From an uncultured Eubacteriales bacterium (lineage in GTDB: Bacteria; Bacillota; Clostridia; Lachnospirales; Lachnospiraceae): a stretch of 64,000 nucleotides of DNA. A program made the translations under genes and the position numbers. The stretch spans positions 213,499 to 277,498 of the forward strand of contig CASDVE010000001.1 of assembly GCA_949284175.1 (NCBI GenBank), written 5' to 3'. Position 1 is the stretch's first letter, and every line of letters starts with the position of its first letter. Positions 43,615 to 53,424 of the stretch are shown here, in pieces. A model generated the notes under the pieces. The model saw nothing but the letters and a program-made list of their open reading frames with translations. It was not told the DNA's origin and did no database searches.

Positions 43615-45174
43615 ATAGGTAAGAATAAAAATAATGATAATTTAGTCAATGGTTATTTAGAGCAGTTTTCTTCTAAACAACAAATGTCAAGAGAAGAAAA
43701 ACTTTTACTTTTCAAACAAGGACTGCAAAATCTTTATTTACAGAACGTCAAAAAATCAAAATCTAAAACATACAGTCAATATACTAAAGAAAAAATTCAA
43801 AGTTATATTAAGAACCCTCTTTCCAACCTTGATAATATTAGAGATGTATCTAATTTCTTATGGCGAGTATCAATGCCTTATAAAAAGATTATTGAATACT
43901 ACTCCACTATCCCGCTTTATGCCTATAATGTGGTTTATAATTCAAGTGATTGGAGCAAGCCACTTAATACTAATGATTTTTTAAGCAAATATAGCGAAGT
44001 TGCTTCAAGAACAGAAAACATGGATTTACAACAATTATCTCCGTCTATTATGGCTACTGCTTTAAGAGATGGTATATATAGTGGCTTTATTTATGATGAT
44101 GGTAATAGTTTTATGATAATGCCACTTGACCCAAAATATTGTAAGATATCAGCAATTACTGACAGAAACACTTATACATTAAAATTTGATGCTCAATTTT
44201 TTGATCAGGGCAATAATAAAGAGTATGTGCTAGGTGCAGAGGATGATGAATTTTCTCAAAGTGCTCTTTGGGATAAAGTGTTTATTGATGGTTACAATAC
44301 CTATAAAAGTCAAGGCAGGGATTATCAATGGTTTGATTTACCTGTTGAAAGGACAATCACTGTAATCGCAGGAGATGACCCTGAAATTCCATTACCATAC
44401 TTCTTACCAATTTTTGTTTCTTTATTAGATCTTTTAGATTATGAATCTTTAATTCGCAGTAAAACAGAATTACAAAATACTGTGCTCTTATTAAGTAAAA
44501 TCCCACTATTAACAAAAGAAAATGAACCTGACGCATTTGCGGTTGGAATTGAATACGTACAACTTATGCAACAATTAATTGATGATGTTGTTCCTGATTT
44601 AGTAGGCACTGCTTATTCTGCTTGTGATGTTGAGCCCATTTTCTTCAATAATACCAATCAAGTACAGGACACCAACATCTATACAGAAGCTATTCATAAC
44701 TTATTTAGTAATATTGGATTATCTGAAATGCTATTCAATGGTGATAAGGCTGGTTCTGTTGGTTTAAAACATTCAATCCAAGTAGATGCAGAATTTGCAA
44801 TGCGTCTATTGAGAAGACTTGGGGCTAATATTCAACGCTATATTTCTCTAAACATAGATGAAAATTTCTCATTTTACTTCCATGAATCAAGTATTTTTAA
44901 TTTAGATGATTACAGTAAACGTTTAAAAGATAAAGCAACTCTTGGAATTGGTAAGCTAGATTATGCAACATGTGACGGAACTACTCCATACAGACTCATG
45001 AATTCCACATATATGGAAAATGCTTTAGGATTAACTGAATTATGGATACCACTCTCATCCTCATATACACAATCAGGTTCTTCTACTGAAGGAATAAAGC
45101 CTGAACAAGATGTAGACGATTTGAGCGATGAAGGATTAAGAACCAGAGAAGGAAATAAAAATGGAACAGAATAA
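43615..45174 (+). CDS. Portal protein, apparent AUA start
   Basis: 519 aa from ATA at 43615, 7 nt after AAGGGGG. The first ATG (43684) has no ribosome site and would drop GKNKNNDNLVNGYLEQFSSK. Portal-like features: DVSNFLWRVSMPYKKIIEYY, then STIPLYAYNVVYN, MLFNGDKAGSVGLKHSIQVD and a C-terminal helix. Position between terminase and protease supports it. Confidence 0.8.
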   Translation: MGKNKNNDNLVNGYLEQFSSKQQMSREEKLLLFKQGLQNLYLQNVKKSKSKTYSQYTKEKIQSYIKNPLSNLDNIRDVSNFLWRVSMPYKKIIEYYSTIPLYAYNVVYNSSDWSKPLNTNDFLSKYSEVASRTENMDLQQLSPSIMATALRDGIYSGFIYDDGNSFMIMPLDPKYCKISAITDRNTYTLKFDAQFFDQGNNKEYVLGAEDDEFSQSALWDKVFIDGYNTYKSQGRDYQWFDLPVERTITVIAGDDPEIPLPYFLPIFVSLLDLLDYESLIRSKTELQNTVLLLSKIPLLTKENEPDAFAVGIEYVQLMQQLIDDVVPDLVGTAYSACDVEPIFFNNTNQVQDTNIYTEAIHNLFSNIGLSEMLFNGDKAGSVGLKHSIQVDAEFAMRLLRRLGANIQRYISLNIDENFSFYFHESSIFNLDDYSKRLKDKATLGIGKLDYATCDGTTPYRLMNSTYMENALGLTELWIPLSSSYTQSGSSTEGIKPEQDVDDLSDEGLRTREGNKNGTE

Positions 45175-45343
45175 TAAAAATTTTATCAAAACCTCTGATG
45201 AATCAACAGCTAAAACTCTAATAGCAGAAGGTTTTACTTTGTTAGAAAAGAAAAATGGATGTTATACATTCTTAAATAATAAAGGAAAAATGAATTTTAC
45301 TACAAAAAATGATGTGTTTTTTACAAATAAAATTTGTATCTAA
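45161..45343 (+). CDS. Small conserved morphogenesis-region protein, 60 aa
   Basis: MEQNNKNFIKTSDESTAKTL then LIAEGFTLLEKKNGCYTFLN is a small family routinely encoded between portal and protease genes in such phages. It overlaps the portal gene by 14 bases. Role unknown. Confidence 0.7.
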   Translation: MEQNNKNFIKTSDESTAKTLIAEGFTLLEKKNGCYTFLNNKGKMNFTTKNDVFFTNKICI

Positions 45344-45385
45344 CATATCATTTTTATCTATCACTGAAGAAAGGAGGATATGTAA

Positions 45386-47017
45386 TTGGTTTTAATGACT
45401 TTTAATGATTTAATTAATTTTTGTGAAAGTAAAGGATTAACCAAATTTCAGTCGGCTATTGACACACCTTCTATTCGAGTTACTACAAGAAACTTATTCT
45501 CTTTTGAATCATTTGAAGAATTTGAAACAGGCGATTACTTAAAACTAAAAATTAAAGCCTGTCATACGCTTGCCAATAACAACCGCTCCAATATCTCTAA
45601 AGAAACAATGGAATCTGCTCTACCGACTTTTGCTAATAAGCCTATTTTGGCCGATGTGTGCGAATACAAAGATAAAAAAGGAAATGTTAGTTATGACTTT
45701 TCTGGGCACACAATGGAAGAAATAGATGATCCATTTAATTCTGGACAAAAACGAACAAATTATATTGAAGCAATTGTTGGTATTATTCCTGAAACAAATA
45801 ATATTAGAATGGAAAAAGATCTTGAATCTGACAAGGAATATGTTTTTGTTGATGGATATGTTTTCAAAGAATATGGAAATTTTGCTGCTGATATTATTAA
45901 AGCTCGTAACGGCAATGTTGATGTTTCTGTTGAATTAAATGTTGAAGAGTTTTCATTTGATACTAGAGAAAAGGTATTGAATATTGAGAAATTTTCATTT
46001 TCAGGAATCACTTTGCTTGGAGAAAATGTAAAACCAGGAATGTCTGGAGCACATGCTGAAACTTTTTCACAAAATGAAGAAGAAAAATTTATATATAGCG
46101 ATAACTTAATGAAAAAGGTTGAAAATGTTCAAGAGTTAATTACCTCTCTTACTAAACGAATTGAAAGTATGAAACAAACTCAAGAAACGCAAACAAATAA
46201 GGAAGGAGGAAGTAATACAGTGAGTTTTGAAGAATTATTACAGAAGTATGGTGTCACTGCTGAAGATGTGACTTTTGAAACAGAAGGTTTGACATCAGAA
46301 GAATTAGAGACAAAATTTGAAGAAGCTTTTAGCTGTAAAGGAAACTCTAAAAAGAAATCTAAAAAGAAATATGGGAAAAAAGAATACACAATCTCCGAAA
46401 ATGGTGATATGAGCTTTACTATTGATAGAGAAGAATTTCAAATCTCCCATGAAGATATTCGCTGTGGGCTTTACGGATTATGTAGCTCTACATATGAAAA
46501 TGAAAATAGCTGGGTATATATTAATGAAGTTTATGATGATTCTTTTATTATGCAAGAATATCCATCTCGTAAGTATTATAGACAAAAATATACCAAAGAT
46601 GGCGACAATGTAGCATTTGACGGTGAAAGGATTCAAGTATATGCCACTTATATTACTAAAGATGAAGAATCAGCATTAGAAGAAATGAGATCTAATTATA
46701 GCGAATTAGTAAAATTTAAGTCTGAAAAGGAAGCAGATGAATTAAAAGAAAAGAAAGATGCTATCTTATCAAATGAAGTTTATGAGTGTTTAAAAGATGT
46801 TGAAGAATTTGTTCAATTAAAGAAAGATGCTGAACAGTATTCAATCAAAGAACTAAGCACACAAGCAGATCTAATTTTTGCTGATTTTATGAAGAAACAA
46901 AATTTTTCTGTTAATACAGAACCAAAAACAAAAAAAACAGTTAAAACGACTTTTGGTTCTAATCTAAAGAAAAAGAAAAAACCATATGGAAATTTATTCG
47001 ATGACTATGCAAAATAG
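45386..47017 (+). CDS. Capsid protease-scaffold fusion candidate
   Basis: 543 aa, TTG start 8 nt after AGGAGG. Residues 1-225 have a prohead-protease-like layout (SRV-type strands, NKPILADVCEYKDKKGNVSY, YIEAIVGIIPETNN, VDVSVELNVEEF, GITLLGENVKPGMSGAHAET). From ~235 a charged coiled coil and Lys/Glu-rich segments resemble a scaffold. An internal ATG-less ribosome site (AGGAGGAAGTAATACA-GTG, 46221) could give a separate scaffold product. No catalytic residues assigned. Confidence 0.65.
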   Translation: MVLMTFNDLINFCESKGLTKFQSAIDTPSIRVTTRNLFSFESFEEFETGDYLKLKIKACHTLANNNRSNISKETMESALPTFANKPILADVCEYKDKKGNVSYDFSGHTMEEIDDPFNSGQKRTNYIEAIVGIIPETNNIRMEKDLESDKEYVFVDGYVFKEYGNFAADIIKARNGNVDVSVELNVEEFSFDTREKVLNIEKFSFSGITLLGENVKPGMSGAHAETFSQNEEEKFIYSDNLMKKVENVQELITSLTKRIESMKQTQETQTNKEGGSNTVSFEELLQKYGVTAEDVTFETEGLTSEELETKFEEAFSCKGNSKKKSKKKYGKKEYTISENGDMSFTIDREEFQISHEDIRCGLYGLCSSTYENENSWVYINEVYDDSFIMQEYPSRKYYRQKYTKDGDNVAFDGERIQVYATYITKDEESALEEMRSNYSELVKFKSEKEADELKEKKDAILSNEVYECLKDVEEFVQLKKDAEQYSIKELSTQADLIFADFMKKQNFSVNTEPKTKKTVKTTFGSNLKKKKKPYGNLFDDYAK

Positions 47018-47056
47018 TCATTTTTTTATGCAAAAAAAGAGGAGGAAATATAATAG

Positions 47057-47629
47057 ATGAGTATTTTAGGAAATATGACATGGAAAGAGCCAAATAAGAA
47101 ACATGTTATTGCTCGTTCTAGTAAAATTAAGGCTTCTAACTGCGGACATATGTACGATGTGTTGGATAAAGTCAATGACATTGAACAAGGTTCTCTAATT
47201 AAACTAGGTGCTTTTGAAGATGGAGAATTACAAGTAAGAAAAGCAGAAACACCAACTGCTACTGATGCAATTGTATTTGTATGTGATGATCCATTCATCT
47301 ATGATGAATCAAGTGCTTATGCTCAAAATGAGTATAACTTTTATAACGTGAAAGGTAAAGCCTGTAGAGCATATGAAATAGTCAAGGATGATGTAATTGG
47401 AGTATCTGATTATGCCTTTACAACAAAAGTAGGTTCTACTCCTGCTGTTGGTAATATCGTTGTTGTGGATGACAACAGACTGTACAAAGAAATTGATAAA
47501 GCCCAAAAAGATGCAACATTGAAAACAAATGGGTTCGTTGGTGAAATTATTGGTTTTGAAACATATTCCTTTGAAACCATTGTACTAATTAACGTAATTC
47601 AAAATACAACCATTGTTGCAGGGGCGTAA
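47057..47629 (+). CDS. Capsid decoration/stabilisation protein candidate
   Basis: 190 aa, MSILGNMTWKEPNKKHVIAR... beta-rich with YDVLDKVNDIEQGSLIKLGA and GFVGEIIGFETYSFETIVLI. Location directly before the major capsid gene and composition suggest a head decoration protein. Good ribosome site GAGGAGG, 11-nt spacing. Confidence 0.6.
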   Translation: MSILGNMTWKEPNKKHVIARSSKIKASNCGHMYDVLDKVNDIEQGSLIKLGAFEDGELQVRKAETPTATDAIVFVCDDPFIYDESSAYAQNEYNFYNVKGKACRAYEIVKDDVIGVSDYAFTTKVGSTPAVGNIVVVDDNRLYKEIDKAQKDATLKTNGFVGEIIGFETYSFETIVLINVIQNTTIVAGA

Positions 47630-47650
47630 TTTGAGGGGGATTTAATATAA

Positions 47651-48763
47651 ATGACTGAAAGATTAAAAATCAATTACAGTTTGTCAATTGATAATGCTTT
47701 TGGAGGAAAGCAAGAAGATTTAGACGAATTTAGAAAATTTTTATTTGATATGTCACATGGTAAATCTATCGTTGTGAGTGAATTAGAAGAAGCTGGCGTT
47801 TCAAATGATGATTTCATTCGAGATAAATTTAGACAGGTGATGGAGCTTGACGAGGATTATTCTAAAAAAGAATTTAGACGAGCTTTTCAGAAACATAAAT
47901 TAGATGTATTTGCAATTATCGAAGAGTCAATTGAAGATAAACTAGTTTCTGGTTGGGGCGATGATCCATTCTTTCAAGCTTTTGTTGAGTCTAGAAATCT
48001 TGGTTTAGGCGATAAAAATGAGTTTACTGTTGCAGATAATTCTCTTTTATCTGTATCTAAATTTGCAGGTAATCACCATGATATCATTCGTCAGAAAGTA
48101 GGACCAAGCAAAGCATTCAGCGTAGATACATCTTGGTATACTATTAAGGTTTATGCTGATTATGAAAGTTATATGGCAGGTCGTATTGACTTTACCTCTC
48201 TTATAGATAAGTTATACCGCTCTGTTGAAAAATATAGAAAAGATGCTTTATATGCTGCTTTCATGTCTGCGGATACATACTTACCAACAGATTTAGTAAA
48301 AGAAATGCAAATTATTGATACTAATAAGGACAAAATTATTGAATTAGCAGAGGAAGTATCCACTGCCACTGGTTGCCCTGTTGCGTTTGTTGGTACTAAA
48401 GTAGCTTTAAGCAAACTACAAGCTCTTACTCCAACAGGCTTATGGTCTGAAACAATGAAAAATGAAAAATATAATAGTGGTATGCTTGGTAAGTTTGAAG
48501 GATACGATTTAATCACTATTCCAAGAGTGAATGAATTTGGTACAAGAAAAGAGATTACAGATAACAAGAAAATTATGATTATCCCTGTAGATCCTGATTT
48601 CAAGCCAATCAAGCATGTATCAGAAAACGATGGTACAATGTACGAATTTGGTATGTCTGGTGAAAAAATGGATATGACAATCGAGAATGAGTATCACTTC
48701 AAAGAAGGTATCGCTGTTGTAATCAATCAGTTATATGCAGAAATTAAAATTCAGGACGCCTAA
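47651..48763 (+). CDS. Major capsid protein (HK97 fold candidate)
   Basis: 370 aa. Acidic helical N-terminus, a central spine-helix-like segment (DKLYRSVEKYRKDALYAAFM), then VAFVGTKVALSKLQALTP, GKFEGYDLITIPRVNEFGTR and a C-terminal EYHFKEGIAVVINQLYAEIK, the usual capsid ending. Followed by a strong terminator, typical for a highly expressed capsid gene. Confidence 0.8.
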   Translation: MTERLKINYSLSIDNAFGGKQEDLDEFRKFLFDMSHGKSIVVSELEEAGVSNDDFIRDKFRQVMELDEDYSKKEFRRAFQKHKLDVFAIIEESIEDKLVSGWGDDPFFQAFVESRNLGLGDKNEFTVADNSLLSVSKFAGNHHDIIRQKVGPSKAFSVDTSWYTIKVYADYESYMAGRIDFTSLIDKLYRSVEKYRKDALYAAFMSADTYLPTDLVKEMQIIDTNKDKIIELAEEVSTATGCPVAFVGTKVALSKLQALTPTGLWSETMKNEKYNSGMLGKFEGYDLITIPRVNEFGTRKEITDNKKIMIIPVDPDFKPIKHVSENDGTMYEFGMSGEKMDMTIENEYHFKEGIAVVINQLYAEIKIQDA

Positions 48764-48770
48764 AAGAACT

Positions 48771-48798
48771 AGAGGAGGCATTTTCCCTCCTCTTTTTA
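48771..48798 (+). terminator. Rho-independent terminator after capsid
   Basis: AGAGGAGG/CCTCCTCT stem followed by TTTTTAAT. Confidence 0.85.
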
Positions 48799-48822
48799 AT
48801 AAAGAAGAAAAGGAGTTAAAAA

Positions 48823-49419
48823 ATGGCTACAACAAGAACTACAACTAAAACCACAACTAAATCCACTGAAGAAATCGCAAACAATGAAAAAACTGTGGAT
48901 GCAAATACAAATATAGCACCAGAAAAAGAAAAAGTAGAAACAAAAGCAAAAAAAAGCACTAGAACTTACTCTCCTACTGATTTAATTATATGTAAATGTG
49001 TAAAACCTCATGAAGTAATCTATGTTGCTTCTAGGACTGGTAATTATTACGCATTCTCTGGATACGCTGATGAACAAGAAATTGAATTTCAAGATTTAAA
49101 AGCACTTTTAACTAGAAAATCGGGATATTTATTTGACCCATCTTTTGTCGTCATGGATGAAGAATTATTAGAACAACCTATGTGGCGTAATTTAATCCCT
49201 GTTTACCAGAAATTAATTAGTGCGGATACTTTAGAAGAAATGTTTAATTTAAGTGATGAAGATTTTAAATCTAAACTATTGATTGCAAATGAGGGAACAA
49301 AAGAATCAATTCTCTCTACCGCTGTTTCTATGATTAAAAATAACACATTCAGAGATCTTAGAAAATTGAGAATGATTGATGAAATTTTTGGAACACACTT
49401 AAAAGAGTTTATTGACTAA
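48823..49419 (+). CDS. Head-tail region protein, 198 aa
   Basis: Thr/Lys-rich N-terminal tail (TRTTTKTTTKSTEEIANN), then SGYADEQEIEFQDLKALLTR and SGYLFDPSFVVMDEELLEQP, a conserved block of proteins downstream of capsid genes in Firmicute phages. Probably a connector or tail-assembly protein. Confidence 0.6.
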   Translation: MATTRTTTKTTTKSTEEIANNEKTVDANTNIAPEKEKVETKAKKSTRTYSPTDLIICKCVKPHEVIYVASRTGNYYAFSGYADEQEIEFQDLKALLTRKSGYLFDPSFVVMDEELLEQPMWRNLIPVYQKLISADTLEEMFNLSDEDFKSKLLIANEGTKESILSTAVSMIKNNTFRDLRKLRMIDEIFGTHLKEFID

Positions 49420-49456
49420 TAGCTAATAAAGAAAAGAGGAATACAATTAAGATATT

Positions 49457-49882
49457 ATGACAAAATATATGCAAATATATGAGCGATTTATCAGAAAAAT
49501 TAATGATATTTTACTATTAAACGCTTCAGATGATGATGCTGAAAAAATGATGTTTGGTTGGCTCTCTTCTGCTATTCCTCATGCTATGAAAATAGACTCT
49601 GACTTGTCTAATAGAGATGATGAAATTAGAAGGTTTAATAATGATTTGAGTGATATTGAGCAAGAATACCTATCCTGCCTTATGGTTACTGAGTGGCTCA
49701 AACCTCAAATCAACTCTACACTTTATACTAATCAGTTTTTTGGTAGTGGAGAAGAAAAATTTTTTGCACAATCAAATCAGTTAGACAAATTAATGAGCTT
49801 GAAAAAAACGAATGAATCTGAAACAAAAAAACTCAGACGTGATTATGGATATCAGAAAATGTTAAGGGAAAGTGAGGGATAG
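49457..49882 (+). CDS. Head-tail connector candidate, 141 aa
   Basis: MTKYMQIYERFIRKINDILL... with an acidic helical middle and CLMVTEWLKPQINSTLYTNQ near the C-terminus, as in connector-region proteins. The ribosome site is distant (AGAGGA 16 nt upstream). Confidence 0.55.
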   Translation: MTKYMQIYERFIRKINDILLLNASDDDAEKMMFGWLSSAIPHAMKIDSDLSNRDDEIRRFNNDLSDIEQEYLSCLMVTEWLKPQINSTLYTNQFFGSGEEKFFAQSNQLDKLMSLKKTNESETKKLRRDYGYQKMLRESEG

Positions 49883-49883
49883 A

Positions 49884-50198
49884 ATGGAGTATAAAATGAA
49901 ATACGGAGCCATTACTAATAAGCAAATGGATGAAATTAAACATATTCTTCATAAAGAAGTATTTAAACTTCTTTGCCTAAAAGAAGAAGAATATCAAGGA
50001 TTAGACATGTATTTTAAATCTGTTTTATGGAAGATTTCGGGATATAATTCCTTATTTGAAACAAATACATATCTTCTTGAATTATTAAGTGTTATTGAAC
50101 AAGCAAGAGTTGAAGCATTAAAAGAGAATTATAATCATCATATGTATCGCAAAGCCATTTTAGATGGAATGTCTTTAATTAATAAAATTGGCAATTAA
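49884..50198 (+). CDS. Hypothetical morphogenesis protein, 104 aa
   Basis: Start at the ATG after GTGAGGGATAGA (MEYKMKYGAITNKQMDEIKH). All-helical, unrecognised, in the connector cluster. Confidence 0.6.
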   Translation: MEYKMKYGAITNKQMDEIKHILHKEVFKLLCLKEEEYQGLDMYFKSVLWKISGYNSLFETNTYLLELLSVIEQARVEALKENYNHHMYRKAILDGMSLINKIGN

Positions 50199-50210
50199 AG
50201 AGAATATAAA

Positions 50211-51233
50211 ATGTTTGAAGTATATAAACGAGTCTATGGTCAAACTGGAAAAACAATGGGTGAAGCTATAAAAAATCAAAGTGATATGATTATGGACTAT
50301 ACTTTTGATAGAGATGATAATTATAAGAAATGCTTTATTAATGGCAAAGAATATGAAGCGAAATTTATTAAAATCTTTGATTATACCATTAATGCTGATC
50401 AAATAGAGTATTATTTACAATTCAAATCCCACATACATCCAGAAAAAGAATATGATGGAGATTTAGGTCAATATGTTGATATTCCAGACGAAGACGGACA
50501 ATTAGAGCGTTGGATGATTGTCGGGAAAAATGACAGCACTAAATTTGTAAAATATAATATTTTAAAATGTAACTGGAATTTGAAATGGGTTTATGAGGGA
50601 AAGATTTATGAACAATTGGGAATTTTAAGAACCAGAAATAGTTACAATTCAGGAATATGGACTGACTATTTAACAACTACTCCTGAAAGTCAAAACATGA
50701 TACTTGTACCCTTAAATGAAAATACAGCCAATATAAATTATAATCAAAGATTTTTAATTAGTGATCCTAGAGCAGTTCCTATTGCATGGGAAGTATCCAA
50801 ATTAGAATCAACTGCTATTAAAGGTATTAATAGAATCACATTTAAGCAAGTAGAGTTTAACCCAATCAAAGATAATAAAGACTTAATGTTGGCTGATTAT
50901 TATTCTTCTGCTATCACTCCTTCTGACAATAAATATAAACCTACAAATATTAAAATTGAAACAAATAATCCTATTCTAAAAATTGGTGGAAAAGAAAGAA
51001 CTTTTACTGCTCTCTTCTACGGTTCAGATGGACAAATTTTAAATGATATTGAGACAGTATGGTTTTATGAAGGAATAGATGCAACCAACTTAGAAGTTAA
51101 AAAAGATAAAAATGTAATAAAAATAAAGGTTAAGAAAAATTATGAACTTGCAGGAAAAGTTCTTATATTGACCGCAAGTAATATACAAGGGGATATTAAA
51201 TGTAATTTGGAAATCGAGGTGAAAGGATTATAA
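50211..51233 (+). CDS. Neck/tail completion protein with Ig-like C-terminus
   Basis: 340 aa. The N-terminal part (YDGDLGQYVDIPDEDGQLER, WMIVGKNDST) resembles a head-closure protein of siphophages in this group. The C-terminal ~95 residues (IKIETNNPILKIGGKERTFT, VLILTASNIQGDIKCNLEIE) look like a bacterial Ig-like (Big) domain. Possible capsid-surface adhesion role for that domain. Confidence 0.6.
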   Translation: MFEVYKRVYGQTGKTMGEAIKNQSDMIMDYTFDRDDNYKKCFINGKEYEAKFIKIFDYTINADQIEYYLQFKSHIHPEKEYDGDLGQYVDIPDEDGQLERWMIVGKNDSTKFVKYNILKCNWNLKWVYEGKIYEQLGILRTRNSYNSGIWTDYLTTTPESQNMILVPLNENTANINYNQRFLISDPRAVPIAWEVSKLESTAIKGINRITFKQVEFNPIKDNKDLMLADYYSSAITPSDNKYKPTNIKIETNNPILKIGGKERTFTALFYGSDGQILNDIETVWFYEGIDATNLEVKKDKNVIKIKVKKNYELAGKVLILTASNIQGDIKCNLEIEVKGL

Positions 51234-51751
51234 ATAGAGATATACAAAACATTGAAGATGATATTTGCCGAGATAAACGCTTAATAAAAGAAAGACTAAT
51301 TAGCGATCCTGACATTATCGAATTACTAAACAATCCAAAATTGTCTCCTGAAAATCCAGAAGATTATTTAGATGTTAATATTTTTGATTACATAAGAATA
51401 CCAGGAACAATTACAGATGTAAAAAACTATATATGTTTTGACATAGACTTTGTTGAACCATCAAAATACAACGATTATATGAAAATTAAACAATATATTT
51501 TTTACATATATTGTCATTCGGATGATATAAAAACAAATTATTCTGTATCTCGCCATGATTTGTTGAGTTACTTAATAAGAGAAGATTTTGCTTATTCTAA
51601 TAGTTTTGGAATTAAACTCCAACCCATTCAAAATACTCCTGGGGTCATGGATAGTTTTTATAGCTCTCGCAAACTCGTATTTGAACAAATCACTATAAAT
51701 GATACGTATAGGAATGTTAAGATGAATCGATATGAACCTAACAGCAGATGA
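51230..51751 (+). CDS. Tail completion/neck protein, apparent AUA start
   Basis: 173 aa from ATA at 51230, which overlaps the preceding TAA and lies 8 nt after GAGGTG. The first ATG-type start (51341) would remove the clearly coding NRDIQNIEDDICRDKRLIKE and RLISDPDIIELLNNP. The rest is alpha/beta, ending in RNVKMNRYEPNSR. Overlaps the next gene by 20 bases. Confidence 0.7.
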   Translation: MNRDIQNIEDDICRDKRLIKERLISDPDIIELLNNPKLSPENPEDYLDVNIFDYIRIPGTITDVKNYICFDIDFVEPSKYNDYMKIKQYIFYIYCHSDDIKTNYSVSRHDLLSYLIREDFAYSNSFGIKLQPIQNTPGVMDSFYSSRKLVFEQITINDTYRNVKMNRYEPNSR

Positions 51752-52535
51752 TTTAAAATTAGACCGATTACAACTTTATTTTGGTTCAGGATACCAAATA
51801 AATGATCATTTAATTATTCGTCAGCCTAGAGTGGGTGATATTGTTGAACTAGGAGAAAATAATTATTTTATGGGTTTAAATGCTATTATTCAAACTGCTT
51901 GGGAATCGAAAGCACCTTTGTGGGATGCAGGATATGATTGGGAAAAACTAAATGATTTTGAATTTTTTTGTATGAGAATAAAAGCATTAGAACCATTCAT
52001 TACCAAAATTTTTTTTGAGAGAAATATAGATTTTCGTCAATTTGAATTAAAAGAGAATTTAGAAACTAATTCTATCTTCTTAGAACAAGAATTAGAAGAT
52101 GGATATTTACTTCGAATTGATGAGTACATCTACTCAAAAATTGTATGCTTTTTAAGGACATTGCATGGTATCAGTCCTCCTGTTGTTAGACATCCACCAA
52201 ACTTAAATGTGAAAAGATTACAAATTGAAATGGATAAACGGGAACAAAAAGCTAGAAGTAAAAAAAGCGATGATTCCTTTTTGCTAACAAGCATAGCTGC
52301 TTTAGTCGCATCTAGTGAATTTAAATACAATAGCACTACTATAAAAGATATACCACTATGTGAATTTTATATGAGCTTAGATCGCATTCAAATAAATCGA
52401 CAATCTCAATCTTTGTTAAATGGAATGTATGCAAACGCTGACTTTAGCAAGATGAAAGATTTTAATACAATTATTAACTGGCTTAGACCAGTACATAAAA
52501 ATGCACAATCAAATTTAAAATTAGGGAAGTCGTGA
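51732..52535 (+). CDS. Conserved tail-region protein, 267 aa
   Basis: MNLTADDLKLDRLQLYFGSG... with QPRVGDIVELGENNYFMGLN and a helical C-terminal half. Proteins of this pattern occur between neck and tail-tube genes. Unnamed. Confidence 0.6.
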   Translation: MNLTADDLKLDRLQLYFGSGYQINDHLIIRQPRVGDIVELGENNYFMGLNAIIQTAWESKAPLWDAGYDWEKLNDFEFFCMRIKALEPFITKIFFERNIDFRQFELKENLETNSIFLEQELEDGYLLRIDEYIYSKIVCFLRTLHGISPPVVRHPPNLNVKRLQIEMDKREQKARSKKSDDSFLLTSIAALVASSEFKYNSTTIKDIPLCEFYMSLDRIQINRQSQSLLNGMYANADFSKMKDFNTIINWLRPVHKNAQSNLKLGKS

Positions 52536-52550
52536 TGACTTCTCTTTTTT
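52526..52550 (+). terminator. Rho-independent terminator
   Basis: GAAGTC/GACTTC stem with loop GTGAT and six T downstream. It overlaps the end of the preceding gene. Confidence 0.8.
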
Positions 52551-52580
52551 ATTACAAAAAATAAAGGAGGAAAACTTTTA

Positions 52581-53384
52581 ATGAGTTTTGACGTAAATAA
52601 CTTTATGATTGACCACATTATTAGAGGTGTTATGTTTTCTACAACAGATAACTCTATTTTATGGGCAATTAATGAAATTTTAGAGCCTACTCTTAATGTT
52701 ACTGTTGATACACAAGATGCTGTAAATGCATTAGGCTCTCCTATCCGTACCTTTAACCGAGCTAAAACTGCTGAATTTTCTGCTAACAATTCTTTATTTG
52801 ATTTAGGCCTTGCCGCAGCTCAAAGTGGTACAGAGAAAAAAGTTGCTTCTAGTACAAACAAAATCATTTCACCTTGCTTTATGGAAGTAGTTTTAACAGC
52901 AGATAATCTCACTACTCTTACACTACCTGAAAATCGTACTCCTATGGGCCAGATTTTAAGTATAAGAATTCTACAAGACAACGGAACATTAGGCAAAGAG
53001 TTTAAAAATGGTGCAGAAGCAAATGATTCAACATTTGTACATGCTTCAAAATCGACATCTATTACACTTCCAACAGGTTTAACTGAAGGACAGGCACTAT
53101 TTATTTGTTATGAATTTGAAGCTGAAAGAGCTGTACAAATCGTAAATACAGCTATTGATTTTCCTAAAACTGGTAAATTTGTAATGGAGGTTTTGGGTGC
53201 CGATACATGCGATCCATCAAAACAAATCCACGCTTATGTAGAATTTCCAAATGCTACATTATTGGGTGACTTTGACTGGTCATTTACAACAGAAGGAAAT
53301 CATCCATTCTCAATTAAAGCTAATGTGAACTATTGTGATAGACGTAAGCAATTATTCTCTGTAACTGTAATTGATGAAGTTTAA
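52581..53384 (+). CDS. Major tail (tube) protein candidate
   Basis: 267 aa flanked by terminators, as expected of an abundant structural protein. Beta-rich: SILWAINEILEPTLNVTVDT, DAVNALGSPIRTFNRAKTAE, KFVMEVLGADTCDPSKQIHA and SFTTEGNHPFSIKANVNYCD. This matches the layout of tail-tube proteins in Clostridia phages. Confidence 0.7.
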   Translation: MSFDVNNFMIDHIIRGVMFSTTDNSILWAINEILEPTLNVTVDTQDAVNALGSPIRTFNRAKTAEFSANNSLFDLGLAAAQSGTEKKVASSTNKIISPCFMEVVLTADNLTTLTLPENRTPMGQILSIRILQDNGTLGKEFKNGAEANDSTFVHASKSTSITLPTGLTEGQALFICYEFEAERAVQIVNTAIDFPKTGKFVMEVLGADTCDPSKQIHAYVEFPNATLLGDFDWSFTTEGNHPFSIKANVNYCDRRKQLFSVTVIDEV

Positions 53385-53385
53385 C

Positions 53386-53410
53386 AAAGGAGAGAGAAAT
53401 CTCTCCTTTT
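53386..53410 (+). terminator. Rho-independent terminator after tail tube
   Basis: AAAGGAGAGA/TCTCTCCTTT stem with GAAA loop. It includes the sequence that precedes the next ribosome site. Confidence 0.75.
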
Positions 53411-53424
53411 AAAAGGAGATAGAG

